64,000 nucleotides of DNA, taken from Rhizobium brockwellii (GTDB lineage: Bacteria > Pseudomonadota > Alphaproteobacteria > Rhizobiales > Rhizobiaceae). The notes beneath the pieces are model-generated. The model did not search any database and was not told the origin of the DNA. It worked only from the letters and a program-made list of their open reading frames with translations. Positions 42,893 to 52,083 of this stretch are shown one piece after another. How positions within the stretch are numbered: the stretch's first letter is position 1; each line of letters begins with the position of its first letter. Position numbers and translations under genes: made by a program. Location of the stretch: contig NZ_CP053439.1 of assembly GCF_000769405.2 (NCBI RefSeq), positions 868,001 through 932,000 on the forward strand, in the 5' to 3' direction.

Positions 42893-44251
42893 ATGATCAG
42901 TATCGATATGGAAGAGCGAGTTTCGATCGCGCAAAAATCGCTGAGCGACGCTATGAGTTTTCAGGCCTCGGGCGATTTCGAAAGCGCCGAGAAAGCCTAT
43001 GTCCGAGTCCTCCACAAGGACTATCGCACGATAGATATCCTACCGCTGCTGGCGAGTGTCGTCGCAAAGAGAGGTGATGCGGAAACCGCTCTTTACTACT
43101 GGAACAAGCTGCTCGGCCTCAATCCCGGCCATCTCGTCGCCCTGATGGAAAAAGGTGCGCTGCTGCGTCAACTCGGCCGGTCGGCGGAAGCGGTCGGCTG
43201 CTATGAGATGGCACGTGGCCTGTCACCCGAAAATCCTCTCGTGCGTAACAACCTCGCTGTCGCACTGGCCGATTCCGGCCGGCAGCCGGAGGCGCTGGCC
43301 GAATTCCGTCATGTTCTGCGGTTGCAGCCGGACAGTATCAATGCCTGGCATCAGATAAGACGGATCTCCTCGTTGATCGTGCCCTTCTGGCACATCGCCA
43401 TGATGAACGACACTCGACGCAACGATGCCTTTGAAGCGGCAATCCGCCTTGCCATAGAGCTGCGCGGAGCCGATGCGCAGATCCTCGATATCGGTGCGGG
43501 CAGCGGCCTGCTGTCGATGATGGCGGCGCGCGCTGGCGCCACCAATATCGCGACCTGTGAGAGCGTGCCGGCCATAGCGCAGACGGCGGAGAGGATCATC
43601 GCCGCCAATGGTTATCGCGAACAGATCGACATCTTCGAAAAGTCATCGACCGAACTTTCTGTCGGCAGAGAGATGAAAGCCCGCGCCGACATCCTGATTT
43701 CCGAGATTCTTTCGAGCGATCTCCTTGCCGAAGGCGTGCTGAAAACCTTCGAGGACGCCCACGCCCGCCTGGTCCGCGAGGATGCGATCGTCATTCCACG
43801 CGCCGCCTCCGCCATCGGCTGCCTGGTTGCCAGCGAAACGCTCTCCAACTATGCCCATGTCGGTGAGGTCTCCGGCTTCGACATGTCGCAGTTCAATGCG
43901 CTCGCCCCCTTGCGCCTACCCGTTCACGGTACGATGACCGAGTGGACCAGGCTTTCGGACGATTTCGAGATCGCTGCCGTGGATCTCACCGCCCGCAAAC
44001 ATTCTGCGGTGCTGCGTAAGATATCGGTGCCTGTGCAGGCAAACGGCACCGCCGTCGGGGTCGTCCAGTGGATGAAGGTCGATCTGATCGAGGGTGTGGT
44101 TTTCGATAACCACCCCGACGGCTATCATGATGGAGGTTGGCTCCAGGTTCTTCACACCTTCCCGCAGCCGGTCGACGTCCATGCAGGTAGCTCACTGGGC
44201 ATGCTGGTTGGCCACGACGGAACGAGCCTGCTGATGACGCCGACCGCCTGA
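42893..44251 (+). CDS. TPR protein with PRMT7/9-like arginine methyltransferase domain
   Basis: 452 aa from ATG 42893 (GGGAGCAGG upstream). TPR-like helices cover about residues 10-150. A class I methyltransferase has motif I ILDIGAGSGLLS at 197 and a PRMT-like double-E loop, SEILSSDLLAEG, with E271 and E280 nine residues apart. DAHARLV after it resembles PRMT7, and the C-terminal barrel has WMKVDLIEG and GGWLQVLHTF, recalling the THW loop. TPR plus PRMT is the layout of eukaryotic PRMT9; a bacterial version is unusual. Whether it methylates arginine or a small molecule is not shown. Confidence 0.75.
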   Translation: MISIDMEERVSIAQKSLSDAMSFQASGDFESAEKAYVRVLHKDYRTIDILPLLASVVAKRGDAETALYYWNKLLGLNPGHLVALMEKGALLRQLGRSAEAVGCYEMARGLSPENPLVRNNLAVALADSGRQPEALAEFRHVLRLQPDSINAWHQIRRISSLIVPFWHIAMMNDTRRNDAFEAAIRLAIELRGADAQILDIGAGSGLLSMMAARAGATNIATCESVPAIAQTAERIIAANGYREQIDIFEKSSTELSVGREMKARADILISEILSSDLLAEGVLKTFEDAHARLVREDAIVIPRAASAIGCLVASETLSNYAHVGEVSGFDMSQFNALAPLRLPVHGTMTEWTRLSDDFEIAAVDLTARKHSAVLRKISVPVQANGTAVGVVQWMKVDLIEGVVFDNHPDGYHDGGWLQVLHTFPQPVDVHAGSSLGMLVGHDGTSLLMTPTA

Positions 44252-44448
44252 GCAACGGGCTTCTGTCGCTGCCATGGAAGGTCAGCATGGCCGTCTTGAG
44301 GAAAGGCGGCCATTCTCGTTGCTGTCCGAGAGTTTTCGACCAACGTCACGATGGAGACGAGTTTGCGCAGTGGTCGCTTCCGGTGCATTCGCCAGTCCCT
44401 TCTTCCTGCCCTCTGGCCTCGCGCCCATTTCCCGCTATCTCTCGTTTC

Positions 44449-45459
44449 ATGAGACCTGATGCGCTGCTTTATCCCGCCCCGGAGGGGCTCTATTGCCCGG
44501 AAGGCGGCTTTTATGTCGATCCGGTGCGGCCCGTCGAGCAGGCGCTCGTCACCCACGGCCATTCGGATCATGCCCGCCCCGGCCACGTGAACGTGCTTGC
44601 CACCCGCCAGACGCTCGACATCATGCGCCTGCGGTATGGCGACGGTTTCTGCGCCAGCGAGCAGGCGGCAGCCTTCGGCGAGGAACTGCTGGTCAACGGC
44701 GTCAAGGTGAGCTTTCATCCGGCCGGCCATGTGCTCGGCTCCGCCCAGATCGCCATCGAGAAGAACGGCACCCGCATCGTCGTCTCCGGCGACTACAAGC
44801 GCCGCCCCGACCCGACCTGCGCCGCCTATGTGCCGGTTGCCTGCGATGTCTTCATCACCGAGGCGACCTTCGGCCTGCCGGTCTTCCATCATCCCGATCC
44901 GATGGACGAGATCGGCAAGCTATTGGCATCGCTGCGGCAATTTCCCGAGCGCACCCATCTCGTCGGCGCCTATGCGCTCGGCAAAGCCCAGCGTGTCATC
45001 CGGCTGCTGCGCGATGCCGGTTATGCCGAACCGATCTATATCCACGGCGCCATGGAAAAACTCTGCGACTATTACATCGAGCAGGGCATCGATCTCGGCG
45101 AGCTGTTGCCGGCGACGATCGAAAGCCGCGACAAGTCCGCCTTCAAGGGTGCGGTCGTCATCGGCCCGTCATCTGCCTTCGCTGATCGTTGGGCCCGGCG
45201 ATTCAACGAGCCGCTGCCGGCCTTCGCCTCCGGCTGGATGATGGTGCGCCAGCGCGCCAAACAGCACGGCGTCGAACTGCCCCTCGTCATCTCCGATCAT
45301 TGCGACTGGCCGGAACTGACCGAAACGATCCGGGAACTGCATCCGGCCGAGGTTTGGGTGACGCATGGCCGCGAGGAGGCCCTGGTGCGCTGGTGCCAAT
45401 TGCAGGGCATCAAGGCGAAGCCGTTGCATCTGGTGGGCTATGAGGATGAGGGGGATTGA
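44449..45459 (+). CDS. Ligase-associated DNA exonuclease (metallo-beta-lactamase/beta-CASP fold)
   Basis: 336 aa from ATG 44449. VTHGHSDHARPGH is the metal-binding motif, with GDYKRR later, matching the ligase-associated exonucleases that travel with Lhr-type helicases and ATP-dependent ligases. It processes DNA ends in repair. The DNA ligase gene begins 255 bp downstream, separated by an inverted-repeat element, so the two probably form one repair module. The upstream frame extension is not needed. Confidence 0.88.
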   Translation: MRPDALLYPAPEGLYCPEGGFYVDPVRPVEQALVTHGHSDHARPGHVNVLATRQTLDIMRLRYGDGFCASEQAAAFGEELLVNGVKVSFHPAGHVLGSAQIAIEKNGTRIVVSGDYKRRPDPTCAAYVPVACDVFITEATFGLPVFHHPDPMDEIGKLLASLRQFPERTHLVGAYALGKAQRVIRLLRDAGYAEPIYIHGAMEKLCDYYIEQGIDLGELLPATIESRDKSAFKGAVVIGPSSAFADRWARRFNEPLPAFASGWMMVRQRAKQHGVELPLVISDHCDWPELTETIRELHPAEVWVTHGREEALVRWCQLQGIKAKPLHLVGYEDEGD

Positions 45460-45536
45460 GGAGATGAGCTGCAGCCTGCGCCAAAACCCCTCCAGAATTG
45501 GCCTTTCTGCCAAGGTGGCACAAACGCCTACTCCTC

Positions 45537-45678
45537 ACTCCCTCATTCCTGTGCTCGTCACAGGAATCCAGCCACCGCGCGTCGGCGCGGTGAAAGAGTC
45601 ATACGAGGCCAGGGAGTTTCTCGCGTCCAAGGACTTGGACGCACTGGATTCCTGTGACAAGCACAGGAATGAGGGAGT
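45537..45678. repeat. 142-bp element with 35-bp terminal inverted repeats
   Basis: Arms 45537-45571 (starting ACTCCCTCATTCCTGTGC) and 45644-45678 (ending GGAATGAGGGAGT) are inverted with one mismatch. An inner GCGTCCAAG/CTTGGACGC stem lies at 45623-45642. No transposase ORF, so it resembles a MITE. It sits between two genes of a repair module. Confidence 0.75.
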
Positions 45679-45714
45679 ACCCGTTGGGCCTCTTTGCGCC
45701 AGTGGGAGGCGCCC

Positions 45715-47340
45715 ATGAAAGCCTTCGCCGACCTCCTCGACCGTCTGGTGCTGACCCCCAGCCGCAACGGCAAACTGAAGCTGCTGACCGACTATTTCCG
45801 CGACACGCCGGATCCGGACCGCGGCTACGGCCTTGCCGCCATCGCCAGCACGCTGGAGGTGCGCAACGTCAAGCCTGCCATGCTGCGCGAACTGGTGCTG
45901 GAGCGCATGGACGAGGTGCTGTTTCGCTATTCCTACGACTATGTCGGCGATCTTGCCGAAACCATCTCGCTCGTCTGGGACAATGAGAGGGATATCGACC
46001 GCTCGGCCCTTGCCCAGCCGCGTCTCGGCGAGGTCGTCACCGGCATGAATGCGCTCGGCCGCACCGAAGTGCGCAGCTACGTTCGCGATCTTCTCGACCG
46101 GCTGGATTCGTCCGGCCGTTTCGCTTTCATCAAGCTTGCCACCGGCGCCATGCGCATCGGCGTTTCCGCCCGCCTTGCCAAGCAGGCGCTCGCCGATCTC
46201 GGCGACAAGGACGTCACCGAGATCGAAACCCTCTGGCATGGCCTGCAGCCGCCTTACGAGACATTGTTCGAATGGCTGGCGGATGGCGGCGAAAAGCCGG
46301 TGCTGGCCACGCCGGCGATCTTTCACTCCGTCATGCTCGCCAATGCGGTGGAGGAGGGGGACCTGACCAGTCTCGATCCGGTGAATTACGCCGCCGAATG
46401 GAAGTGGGACGGTATCCGCGTCCAGCTCTCCCGCTCCGGCGACAGGCGCAAGATCTATTCCCGCTCCGGCGACGACATATCAGGCGCCTTTCCTGATATT
46501 CTCGACGCGATCAATTTTTCCGGCGTCGTCGACGGCGAGCTGCTGGTTGGCGGCACCGCCCGCTCCAACAGCCCGACCCGGACCTTCTCCGACCTGCAGC
46601 AGCGCCTGAACCGAAAGACGGTGACGGCGAAGATGCTGGCCGACTACCCCGCCTTCATCCGCACCTATGACCTGCTCTTCGACGACGAGGAGGACGTTCG
46701 CGGCCGCACCTATGTCGAACGCCGCGACCGGCTGACCGAGATCATCGACCGCGCCCCGCACGACCGTTTCGATCTCTCGCCGCTCGTGCCGTTCTCGTCG
46801 TGGGAAGAGCTCAATACTCTGCGCGCCGCCCCGCCTGATCCCGTTATCGAAGGCGTGATGATCAAGCGCCGCGACAGCATCTACCAGGCCGGCCGCATGA
46901 AGGGGCCATGGTTCAAATGGAAGCGCAACCCTTATAACGTCGATGCGGTGCTGATGTATGCCCAGCGCGGCCACGGCAAGCGCTCCAGCTATTATTCCGA
47001 TTTCACCTTCGGCGTCTGGGCCGATGACGAGGACGGTGAACAGCTGGTGCCCGTCGGCAAGGCCTATTTCGGCTTCACCGATGCCGAGCTCGAGGTGCTC
47101 GACAAATTCGTGCGCAACAATACCACCGAACGTTTCGGCCCGGTGCGCGCCGTGCGCGCCGACAAGGATTTCGGCTTCGTCGTCGAGGTCGCCTTCGAAG
47201 GCATCAACCGCTCGACCCGGCATAAATCGGGGGTCGCCATGCGTTTCCCCCGCATCGCTCGCCTTCGCCCCGACAAGCCCTCCTACGAGGCCGACCGGCT
47301 GCGCACGCTGATCGCCATGATCGAGGCGAAGCCGGGGTGA
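45715..47340 (+). CDS. ATP-dependent DNA ligase (cisplatin-resistance/LigC-like)
   Basis: 541 aa from ATG 45715 with GGAGGC upstream. The ligase nucleotidyltransferase motif I is EWKWDGIRVQ with catalytic K230, followed by RKIYSRSGDDIS, VDGELLVG and the OB-fold region FKWKRNPYNVDAVL. The N-terminal 200 residues form the DNA-binding domain of this type. It seals nicks with ATP, complementing the NAD-dependent replicative ligase. Upstream exonuclease suggests a DNA repair module. Confidence 0.9.
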   Translation: MKAFADLLDRLVLTPSRNGKLKLLTDYFRDTPDPDRGYGLAAIASTLEVRNVKPAMLRELVLERMDEVLFRYSYDYVGDLAETISLVWDNERDIDRSALAQPRLGEVVTGMNALGRTEVRSYVRDLLDRLDSSGRFAFIKLATGAMRIGVSARLAKQALADLGDKDVTEIETLWHGLQPPYETLFEWLADGGEKPVLATPAIFHSVMLANAVEEGDLTSLDPVNYAAEWKWDGIRVQLSRSGDRRKIYSRSGDDISGAFPDILDAINFSGVVDGELLVGGTARSNSPTRTFSDLQQRLNRKTVTAKMLADYPAFIRTYDLLFDDEEDVRGRTYVERRDRLTEIIDRAPHDRFDLSPLVPFSSWEELNTLRAAPPDPVIEGVMIKRRDSIYQAGRMKGPWFKWKRNPYNVDAVLMYAQRGHGKRSSYYSDFTFGVWADDEDGEQLVPVGKAYFGFTDAELEVLDKFVRNNTTERFGPVRAVRADKDFGFVVEVAFEGINRSTRHKSGVAMRFPRIARLRPDKPSYEADRLRTLIAMIEAKPG

Positions 47341-47453
47341 GGTTGCATGCCCTGCGCAACAATGACGCAGGGCAATATTTTCAACATCATGTGTATTGGC
47401 GGCAACGATCTTCCGGTGCAGATTCTGCGTGCCGGGAAAATGATGGGTGCGTT

Positions 47454-48374
47454 ATGAGCTCGCTTGAACAGAATTCCTTTTTCCGTCAACGCCGTGCCGT
47501 TCTGGCGGGGCTTGCCGGTGCACTCGTCTTGCCGCGCATGGCAGCCGCGTTCGATGTGCCGGACGAGCCGCGCCTTGCCAAGCACGACTATGCCAAGGTC
47601 CGCCACCAATTCCGCACAAAGCTGTTGCAGAAGGGCCCGGCGCCCGACAAATACGAACCGCTGAATGCGCCTGTCGATGCCGACAAGATCTTCTACCGCT
47701 CCGGCTACGGCGAGCTGGAACTGGCGGCCTGGGTTTCCAAATACAAGCGCGAGCGCGCCGCCAAGCCGGCCGTGCTCTTCCTGCACGGCGGCAATGCCAT
47801 GGGCATCGGCCACTGGCAGCTGATGAAGCCCTATATGGATGCCGGTTATGTCGTGATGATGCCGTCGCTGCGCGGTGAAAACGGCCAGATGGGCAATTTC
47901 TCCGGCTTCTATGACGAGGTCGATGACGTGCTCGCCGCCACCGAGCGCCTGGCGCATCTGCCGGGTGTCGATCCCGAGCGCCTCTTCATCGCCGGCCACA
48001 GCATCGGCGGCACGTTGACCATGCTGACGGCGATGAGCACTCAAAAATTCCGCGCCGCCGCACCGATTTCAGGCAACCCCGATGCCTTCCGCTTCTTCAA
48101 CCGCTATCCGCAGGATATTCGCTTCGACGACAGCAATAAGCATGAATTCGAGGTGCGTTCGGCTCTGTGTTACGCCCATAGCTTCAAATGCCCGGTGCGC
48201 GTCGTTCACGGCACGGAGGAGCCGCATTTCAACGACCGCGCCGATCTGCTTGCCCGCCGCGCCCGCGGCGCTGGCGTTCAGATCGAGACTGAAACCGTCG
48301 CCGGCAACCACACCTCGGCGCTGCCGACCGAGATCGAACAGAGCATCCGCTTTTTCCATGGGGTGGCGGCCTGA
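47454..48374 (+). CDS. Tat-type exported alpha/beta hydrolase (peptidase S9-like)
   Basis: 306 aa from ATG 47454. The N-terminal FRQRRAVLAGLAGALVLPRMAAAF is a twin-arginine-like signal. LFLHGGNAMGIGH is the oxyanion segment and AGHSIGGTL the serine elbow; HGTEEPHFND and VAGNHTSAL supply the acid and histidine. It resembles dienelactone hydrolase/prolyl oligopeptidase-like enzymes. Periplasmic esterase or peptidase; substrate unknown. Confidence 0.8.
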   Translation: MSSLEQNSFFRQRRAVLAGLAGALVLPRMAAAFDVPDEPRLAKHDYAKVRHQFRTKLLQKGPAPDKYEPLNAPVDADKIFYRSGYGELELAAWVSKYKRERAAKPAVLFLHGGNAMGIGHWQLMKPYMDAGYVVMMPSLRGENGQMGNFSGFYDEVDDVLAATERLAHLPGVDPERLFIAGHSIGGTLTMLTAMSTQKFRAAAPISGNPDAFRFFNRYPQDIRFDDSNKHEFEVRSALCYAHSFKCPVRVVHGTEEPHFNDRADLLARRARGAGVQIETETVAGNHTSALPTEIEQSIRFFHGVAA

Positions 48375-48438
48375 GTCTTGCCGCCGCCTAAAGCCATCGC
48401 CGCATTGATGAATTTCGCGGAAGTTTTAGTCTCTGATC

Positions 48439-48648
48439 ATGACTAGCAACATATTCTTTGGCGCAGCCGCCGTGACGTTCTTCGTTGTGCTCTGGCTGAT
48501 ACTTCCGGCCATCGCGAGCCGTCGCGACGTGATGAAAATGACTCCGGCCGAACATGGCTGGTATGCAAAGCGGATTTTTCCGCTGATGCTCCTGTTTGGC
48601 GCGTTTGCCACCGCAGGAAGTTTAGCTGGGCAGTGGGGATGGCCTTGA
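48439..48648 (+). CDS. Small two-helix membrane protein, 69 aa
   Basis: ATG at 48439. Hydrophobic helices at about residues 4-26 and 46-66, with an intervening basic stretch. Not recognised. Codon use is compatible with a real gene. It precedes the L,D-transpeptidase pair by about 140 bp on the same strand. Confidence 0.5.
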   Translation: MTSNIFFGAAAVTFFVVLWLILPAIASRRDVMKMTPAEHGWYAKRIFPLMLLFGAFATAGSLAGQWGWP

Positions 48649-48791
48649 GGCGCGGCCGCTTTTGGCTTCGCACTTCCGGCGACATGCATTAGCGCCTGCC
48701 TTTCCCACCCCAACGCCAGCCTCGCGCCAGCCGCGGATGCCATCGTTCCGGCAGATATCGCTGTCTGCCGATCGTTGATAAGGGTGGTTCC

Positions 48792-49598
48792 ATGAATTTT
48801 CTGCGCCGGGTCTTCCCGCTTGCCGGGCTCGTGATTGCAGTTGCGTCGCTGAGCGGCTGCAACATCCTCATTCCCGATGTCGCCGCCGATTCGCCCGCCC
48901 GCTTCGTTCAGGAAACCTCGCCGGTCTTCTATCAGCCGCCCGGTGTCGATCCGCGCCGGGTGCGGCCGATCCCCGATCAGCCGGTGCCGCAGACGCGCGA
49001 GCTCTACAAGACCCAGTTCCACCAGACCTATGGCCTGCCGGTCACCAATCCCGTGCACATGGCGATGTATGGTGAGCTTCGCGACGCGGATTTCACCCTG
49101 CCGGCGATCCCGGTCAGCCGCGTGCAGCCGCAGTTCCTGCGCCAGGAGGTCGATTATCAGACGGCTGAGCGTCCCGGCACCGTGGTCATCGATACCAAGG
49201 CGCATTTCCTTTATTTCGTCGAGGGCAACGGCAAGGCGATGCGCTACGGCGTCGGCCTCGGCCGCGACGGTTACGCCTGGTCGGGCCGCGGCGTCATCCA
49301 GTGGAAGCAGAAGTGGCCGCGCTGGACGCCGTCGGTCGAAATGGTCTCGCGCCAGCCTGAAGTTCGCCCGTTCGGGGCGGAGAATGGCGGCATGAATCCG
49401 GGGCTGATGAACCCGCTCGGCGCCCGCGCCATGTATATCTTCAAGGACGGGCAGGATACGCTCTATCGCATCCACGGCACGCCTGACTGGCAGTCGGTCG
49501 GCAAGGCCACCTCGTCGGGCTGCGTGCGCATGCTGAACCAGGACGTTATCGATCTTTACGACCGCGTTTCGGCCAAGGCCGAGATCGTTGTGATGTAG
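48792..49598 (+). CDS. L,D-transpeptidase (YkuD domain), lipoprotein
   Basis: 268 aa. The signal ends in lipobox LSGC (Cys at about 23), so it is probably anchored in the periplasm. The YkuD catalytic pair is H228 (IHGTPDW) and C244 in SSGCVRM. Enzymes of this family make 3-3 cross-links in peptidoglycan or attach proteins to it. Rhizobia have many paralogues. The second copy lies 177 bp downstream. Confidence 0.9.
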   Translation: MNFLRRVFPLAGLVIAVASLSGCNILIPDVAADSPARFVQETSPVFYQPPGVDPRRVRPIPDQPVPQTRELYKTQFHQTYGLPVTNPVHMAMYGELRDADFTLPAIPVSRVQPQFLRQEVDYQTAERPGTVVIDTKAHFLYFVEGNGKAMRYGVGLGRDGYAWSGRGVIQWKQKWPRWTPSVEMVSRQPEVRPFGAENGGMNPGLMNPLGARAMYIFKDGQDTLYRIHGTPDWQSVGKATSSGCVRMLNQDVIDLYDRVSAKAEIVVM

Positions 49599-49775
49599 CG
49601 CTGCAACAGCGCTACCCATATCGTCCGCTCCGGGCTGGACACGTCTGCGTGAAGCTATGGTTTATTTGGCGCAAGCCGATAGATCTTTTGATGTTGTTAT
49701 CGGCATTGGACGAATCACCGGTTTATCCGGACGTCTCGTCCGGCTTCCCGCATCAGAGGAAATCAGTCCCGCGTC

Positions 49776-50510
49776 ATGAGCTTCGATAGACATCTTTCCC
49801 GCCGCAGCTTTCTTTCCTTTTCGGCGTTGACCGCAGCCTCCGCGCTCGCCGGCTGCGCCTCCTCAGCCAACACCGTGACATCAGGCGATACGACGATCAC
49901 CTACCGTTCGCCCATGCGCCTGTTCCAGTCCCCGGGCGCGTCGAGCGTGCCGAGTGGGGCTGAGCTTGCCGTCATGTATGGCCCCATCGAAGACGGCGGC
50001 TTTCTCATTCCAGCCGTTCCCTACGAGCAGATCGATCCGCGCTATTATCGCCAGCGCGTCGTTGATCCCACCGGTCAGCCCCCCGGCACCATTGTCGTCG
50101 ATACGCCGTCGCGCTTCCTCTATCTCGTCCAGGGCGACGGCATGGCGATGCGTTACGGCGTCGGCATCGGCCGCGAGGGTTTCGCCTGGCAGGGGTCGGG
50201 CGTCATCCAGTGGCGTCAGAGATGGCCGCGCTGGAAGCCGCCGAACGAGATGGTCGCCCGCCAGCCCGAACTCGTCAAATATTCGATCGAGAACGGCGGC
50301 ATGGAGCCGGGTCTGAAGAACCCGCTCGGCGCTCGCGCGCTCTATATCTTCTCGAACGGAGAGGACACGCTCTACCGCCTGCACGGCAATCCCGACTGGC
50401 GCTCGATCGGCAAGGCCGTCTCGTCGGGCTGCGTGCGGTTGATGAACCAGGACATCATCGATCTCTACGACCGCGTGCCGACAAAGGCGCCCATCGTCGT
50501 CTGGCAGTAA
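49776..50510 (+). CDS. L,D-transpeptidase (YkuD domain), paralogue
   Basis: 244 aa. Tat-type plus lipobox start (RRSFLSFSALTAASALAGC). The catalytic loop SSGCVRL has C219, preceded by HGNPDW. It is clearly paralogous to the previous gene: both share PGTVVIDT/PGTIVVDT, GVGIGREGFAW, and a similar C-terminus ending in IDLYDRV. Gene duplication in tandem is likely. It acts on peptidoglycan in the periplasm. Confidence 0.9.
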   Translation: MSFDRHLSRRSFLSFSALTAASALAGCASSANTVTSGDTTITYRSPMRLFQSPGASSVPSGAELAVMYGPIEDGGFLIPAVPYEQIDPRYYRQRVVDPTGQPPGTIVVDTPSRFLYLVQGDGMAMRYGVGIGREGFAWQGSGVIQWRQRWPRWKPPNEMVARQPELVKYSIENGGMEPGLKNPLGARALYIFSNGEDTLYRLHGNPDWRSIGKAVSSGCVRLMNQDIIDLYDRVPTKAPIVVWQ

Positions 50511-50736
50511 TCGTCCCCGCGGCGGCCGCAATCCGGCCGCCTCGGATTGATCCTATCCCGGGCAAGCAGATGCTTTGCCCCGGGGAAAAAGGGTGCTTTT
50601 CGCGGGGGCAAGAGCTTCATTTTGCCCCTTCGAGAGAATTATTTTCCGAAATACCATTGCTTAATTCGGTAAATATCCTACATGGTGCGTATCGAATTGC
50701 TTGCGACCTTTGTCCACGCGCTTGAGCGCTCCGTCA

Positions 50737-50773
50737 GATATCCTCTCAACATCGATACGGCTTGTCGGATATC
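50737..50773 (+). promoter_or_regulatory. Structured 5' leader of the cold-shock gene
   Basis: GATATCC (50737-50743) and GGATATC (50767-50773) pair within the 304-bp gap before cspA. The region is structured and could be the long, temperature-responsive leader typical of csp genes. No other gene lies in 50511-50814. Confidence 0.4.
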
Positions 50774-50814
50774 TTTTCCGCAGGCGAACACAAACGGTTG
50801 AAAAGGAGATCGTT

Positions 50815-51024
50815 ATGAATTCAGGCGTCGTCAAGTGGTTCAATGGCACCAAGGGTTTTGGGTTCATTCAGCCTGATGATGGTTCTACGGACGTTTTTGT
50901 CCATATCTCAGCGGTTGAACGCGCCGGAATGCGCGAACTCGTTGAAGGTCAGAAGATCCGCTACGATCTCGTCCGCGACAAGAAGTCCGGCAAGAATTCG
51001 GCTGACAACCTTCAGGCCGCATGA
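50815..51024 (+). CDS. Cold-shock protein (CspA family)
   Basis: 69 aa from ATG 50815 with AAAAGGAGA upstream. RNP1-type KGFGFIQ and RNP2-type [12 protein letters not shown] are the nucleic-acid-binding motifs of the cold-shock domain. It acts as an RNA chaperone. A strong terminator lies at 51149-51173. Confidence 0.93.
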   Translation: MNSGVVKWFNGTKGFGFIQPDDGSTDVFVHISAVERAGMRELVEGQKIRYDLVRDKKSGKNSADNLQAA

Positions 51025-51054
51025 TTTGTCATTCGCCTCTGCTGACCATGAATA

Positions 51055-51140
51055 TGGCAGCGGGCTGGCCATGTGCTGGCAGCAAGCTGACCACGGATGT
51101 ACTGGCAGCGAGCTACCGATACCGGCGGCGGGCTGAGTGA
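51055..51140. repeat. Degenerate TGGCAGC-containing repeats after cspA
   Basis: TGGCAGCGGGCTG (51055), TGGCAGCAAGCTG (51077), TGGCAGCGAGCTA (51103) and CGGCGGCGGGCTG (about 51124) recur every 22-26 bp between the cspA stop and its terminator. Confidence 0.45.
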
Positions 51141-51148
51141 CTGGAAGA

Positions 51149-51173
51149 GGTCGGGTACCAGCCCGGCCTTTTT
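51149..51173 (+). terminator. Rho-independent terminator of cspA
   Basis: GGTCGGG (51149-51155), loop TACCAG and CCCGGCC (51162-51168), then TTTTT. A classic intrinsic terminator. Confidence 0.8.
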
Positions 51174-51275
51174 GCTTTGATCGCAGGCTTTTGCGGAATG
51201 CCCGGTCGTTCCTGAATGACCCCCGGTCGTTCTGATGGACCGATTGAGCAGCCGAAGAGTCGAAGGGACGCTGAA

Positions 51276-51560
51276 ATGGGCAGACCAAACTATAAAGTCG
51301 GCGACATGATTGTGCTGAAATCGGGCCTCACCCGCACGGCGAAAGCCGATAAGCGGTGCCGGATCTCCAGCATCCTGCCCAACGACCATGGGCATGTGCA
51401 ATATCGCGTCCAGTTCGACGCAGAGAATTTCGAGCGCCGCATCACTGAGGCCGACATCGATACCGGTGAATCTCCGTCGAGGGCTTCCCCCGAGGCGGCA
51501 GCCAAGTCCGACGGCGCCGAGCCCTGGCTGAAGTTTACGAGCATCAAAATCGGGAAGTAG
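51276..51560 (+). CDS. Hypothetical protein, 94 aa
   Basis: ATG at 51276, weak AAGGGACG upstream. The sequence [18 protein letters not shown] looks like a small beta-barrel DNA- or RNA-binding fold (KOW/SH3-like), but no family is certain. It precedes rpsU by 57 bp and may be cotranscribed. Confidence 0.55.
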   Translation: MGRPNYKVGDMIVLKSGLTRTAKADKRCRISSILPNDHGHVQYRVQFDAENFERRITEADIDTGESPSRASPEAAAKSDGAEPWLKFTSIKIGK

Positions 51561-51616
51561 TCCCGCGTTTTTATTTTAGACAGTGCGGCGGCCGCCGCGA
51601 CAGGAAGGATATCGTT

Positions 51617-51856
51617 TTGCAGGTACTCGTCAGAGATAACAATGTCGATCAGGCGCTCCGCGTGCTCAAGAAAAAGATGCAGCGGGAAGGCCTCTTCCGG
51701 GAAATGAAGGCGCGCAGCGCCTTTGAGAAGCCGTCTGAGAAGCGCGCCCGCGAAAAGGCTGAGGCCATTCGCCGCCAGCGCAAGCTCGCCCGCAAGAAGC
51801 TGCAGCGCGAAGGTCTGCTGCCGGCACCGAAGAAGGTTCTCCGCCCCACCCGCTAA
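51617..51856 (+). CDS. rpsU: 30S ribosomal protein S21
   Basis: 79 aa from TTG 51617 with AGGAAGGA upstream. The protein begins [21 protein letters not shown] and ends in a basic tail, matching S21 of rhizobia, which is longer than the E. coli form. It sits at the 3' edge of the ribosomal small subunit. A 5 x 19-bp hairpin array follows it. Confidence 0.93.
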   Translation: MQVLVRDNNVDQALRVLKKKMQREGLFREMKARSAFEKPSEKRAREKAEAIRRQRKLARKKLQREGLLPAPKKVLRPTR

Positions 51857-51861
51857 TCCCG

Positions 51862-51956
51862 GCTGTGGCATCACGGCCAACCGTGGAATCGCGGGCCTAC
51901 CGTGGAATCACGGTTCAGCCGTGAATCATGGTTTCTGCCGTGGAGCCATGGCTTAC
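51862..51956. repeat. Five 19-bp tandem hairpin units after rpsU
   Basis: Units start at 51862, 51881, 51900, 51919 and 51938, exactly 19 bp apart. The core is CCGTGGAATCACGG, a small hairpin (CCGTG/CACGG), with different 3' ends. All five units drift in sequence but keep the period. It lies 6 bp after the rpsU stop codon. Not a CRISPR, since there are no unique spacers. Confidence 0.8.
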
Positions 51957-52083
51957 AGCGCCGCGCGTCTTTTCCAGGCGCGCAATGGAGGCTGTAACAC
52001 TTTGAATTTCAGCATAATTCCTTGAACCGATTTCGATTTGAGGAACTATGCAGTAACGCCGCCATCACCTGGGAAAGGGGCAC

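Noticed and set aside
51862..51956. CRISPR array
   Set aside because: Five tandem 19-bp units without unique spacers and without cas genes; a tandem repeat only.
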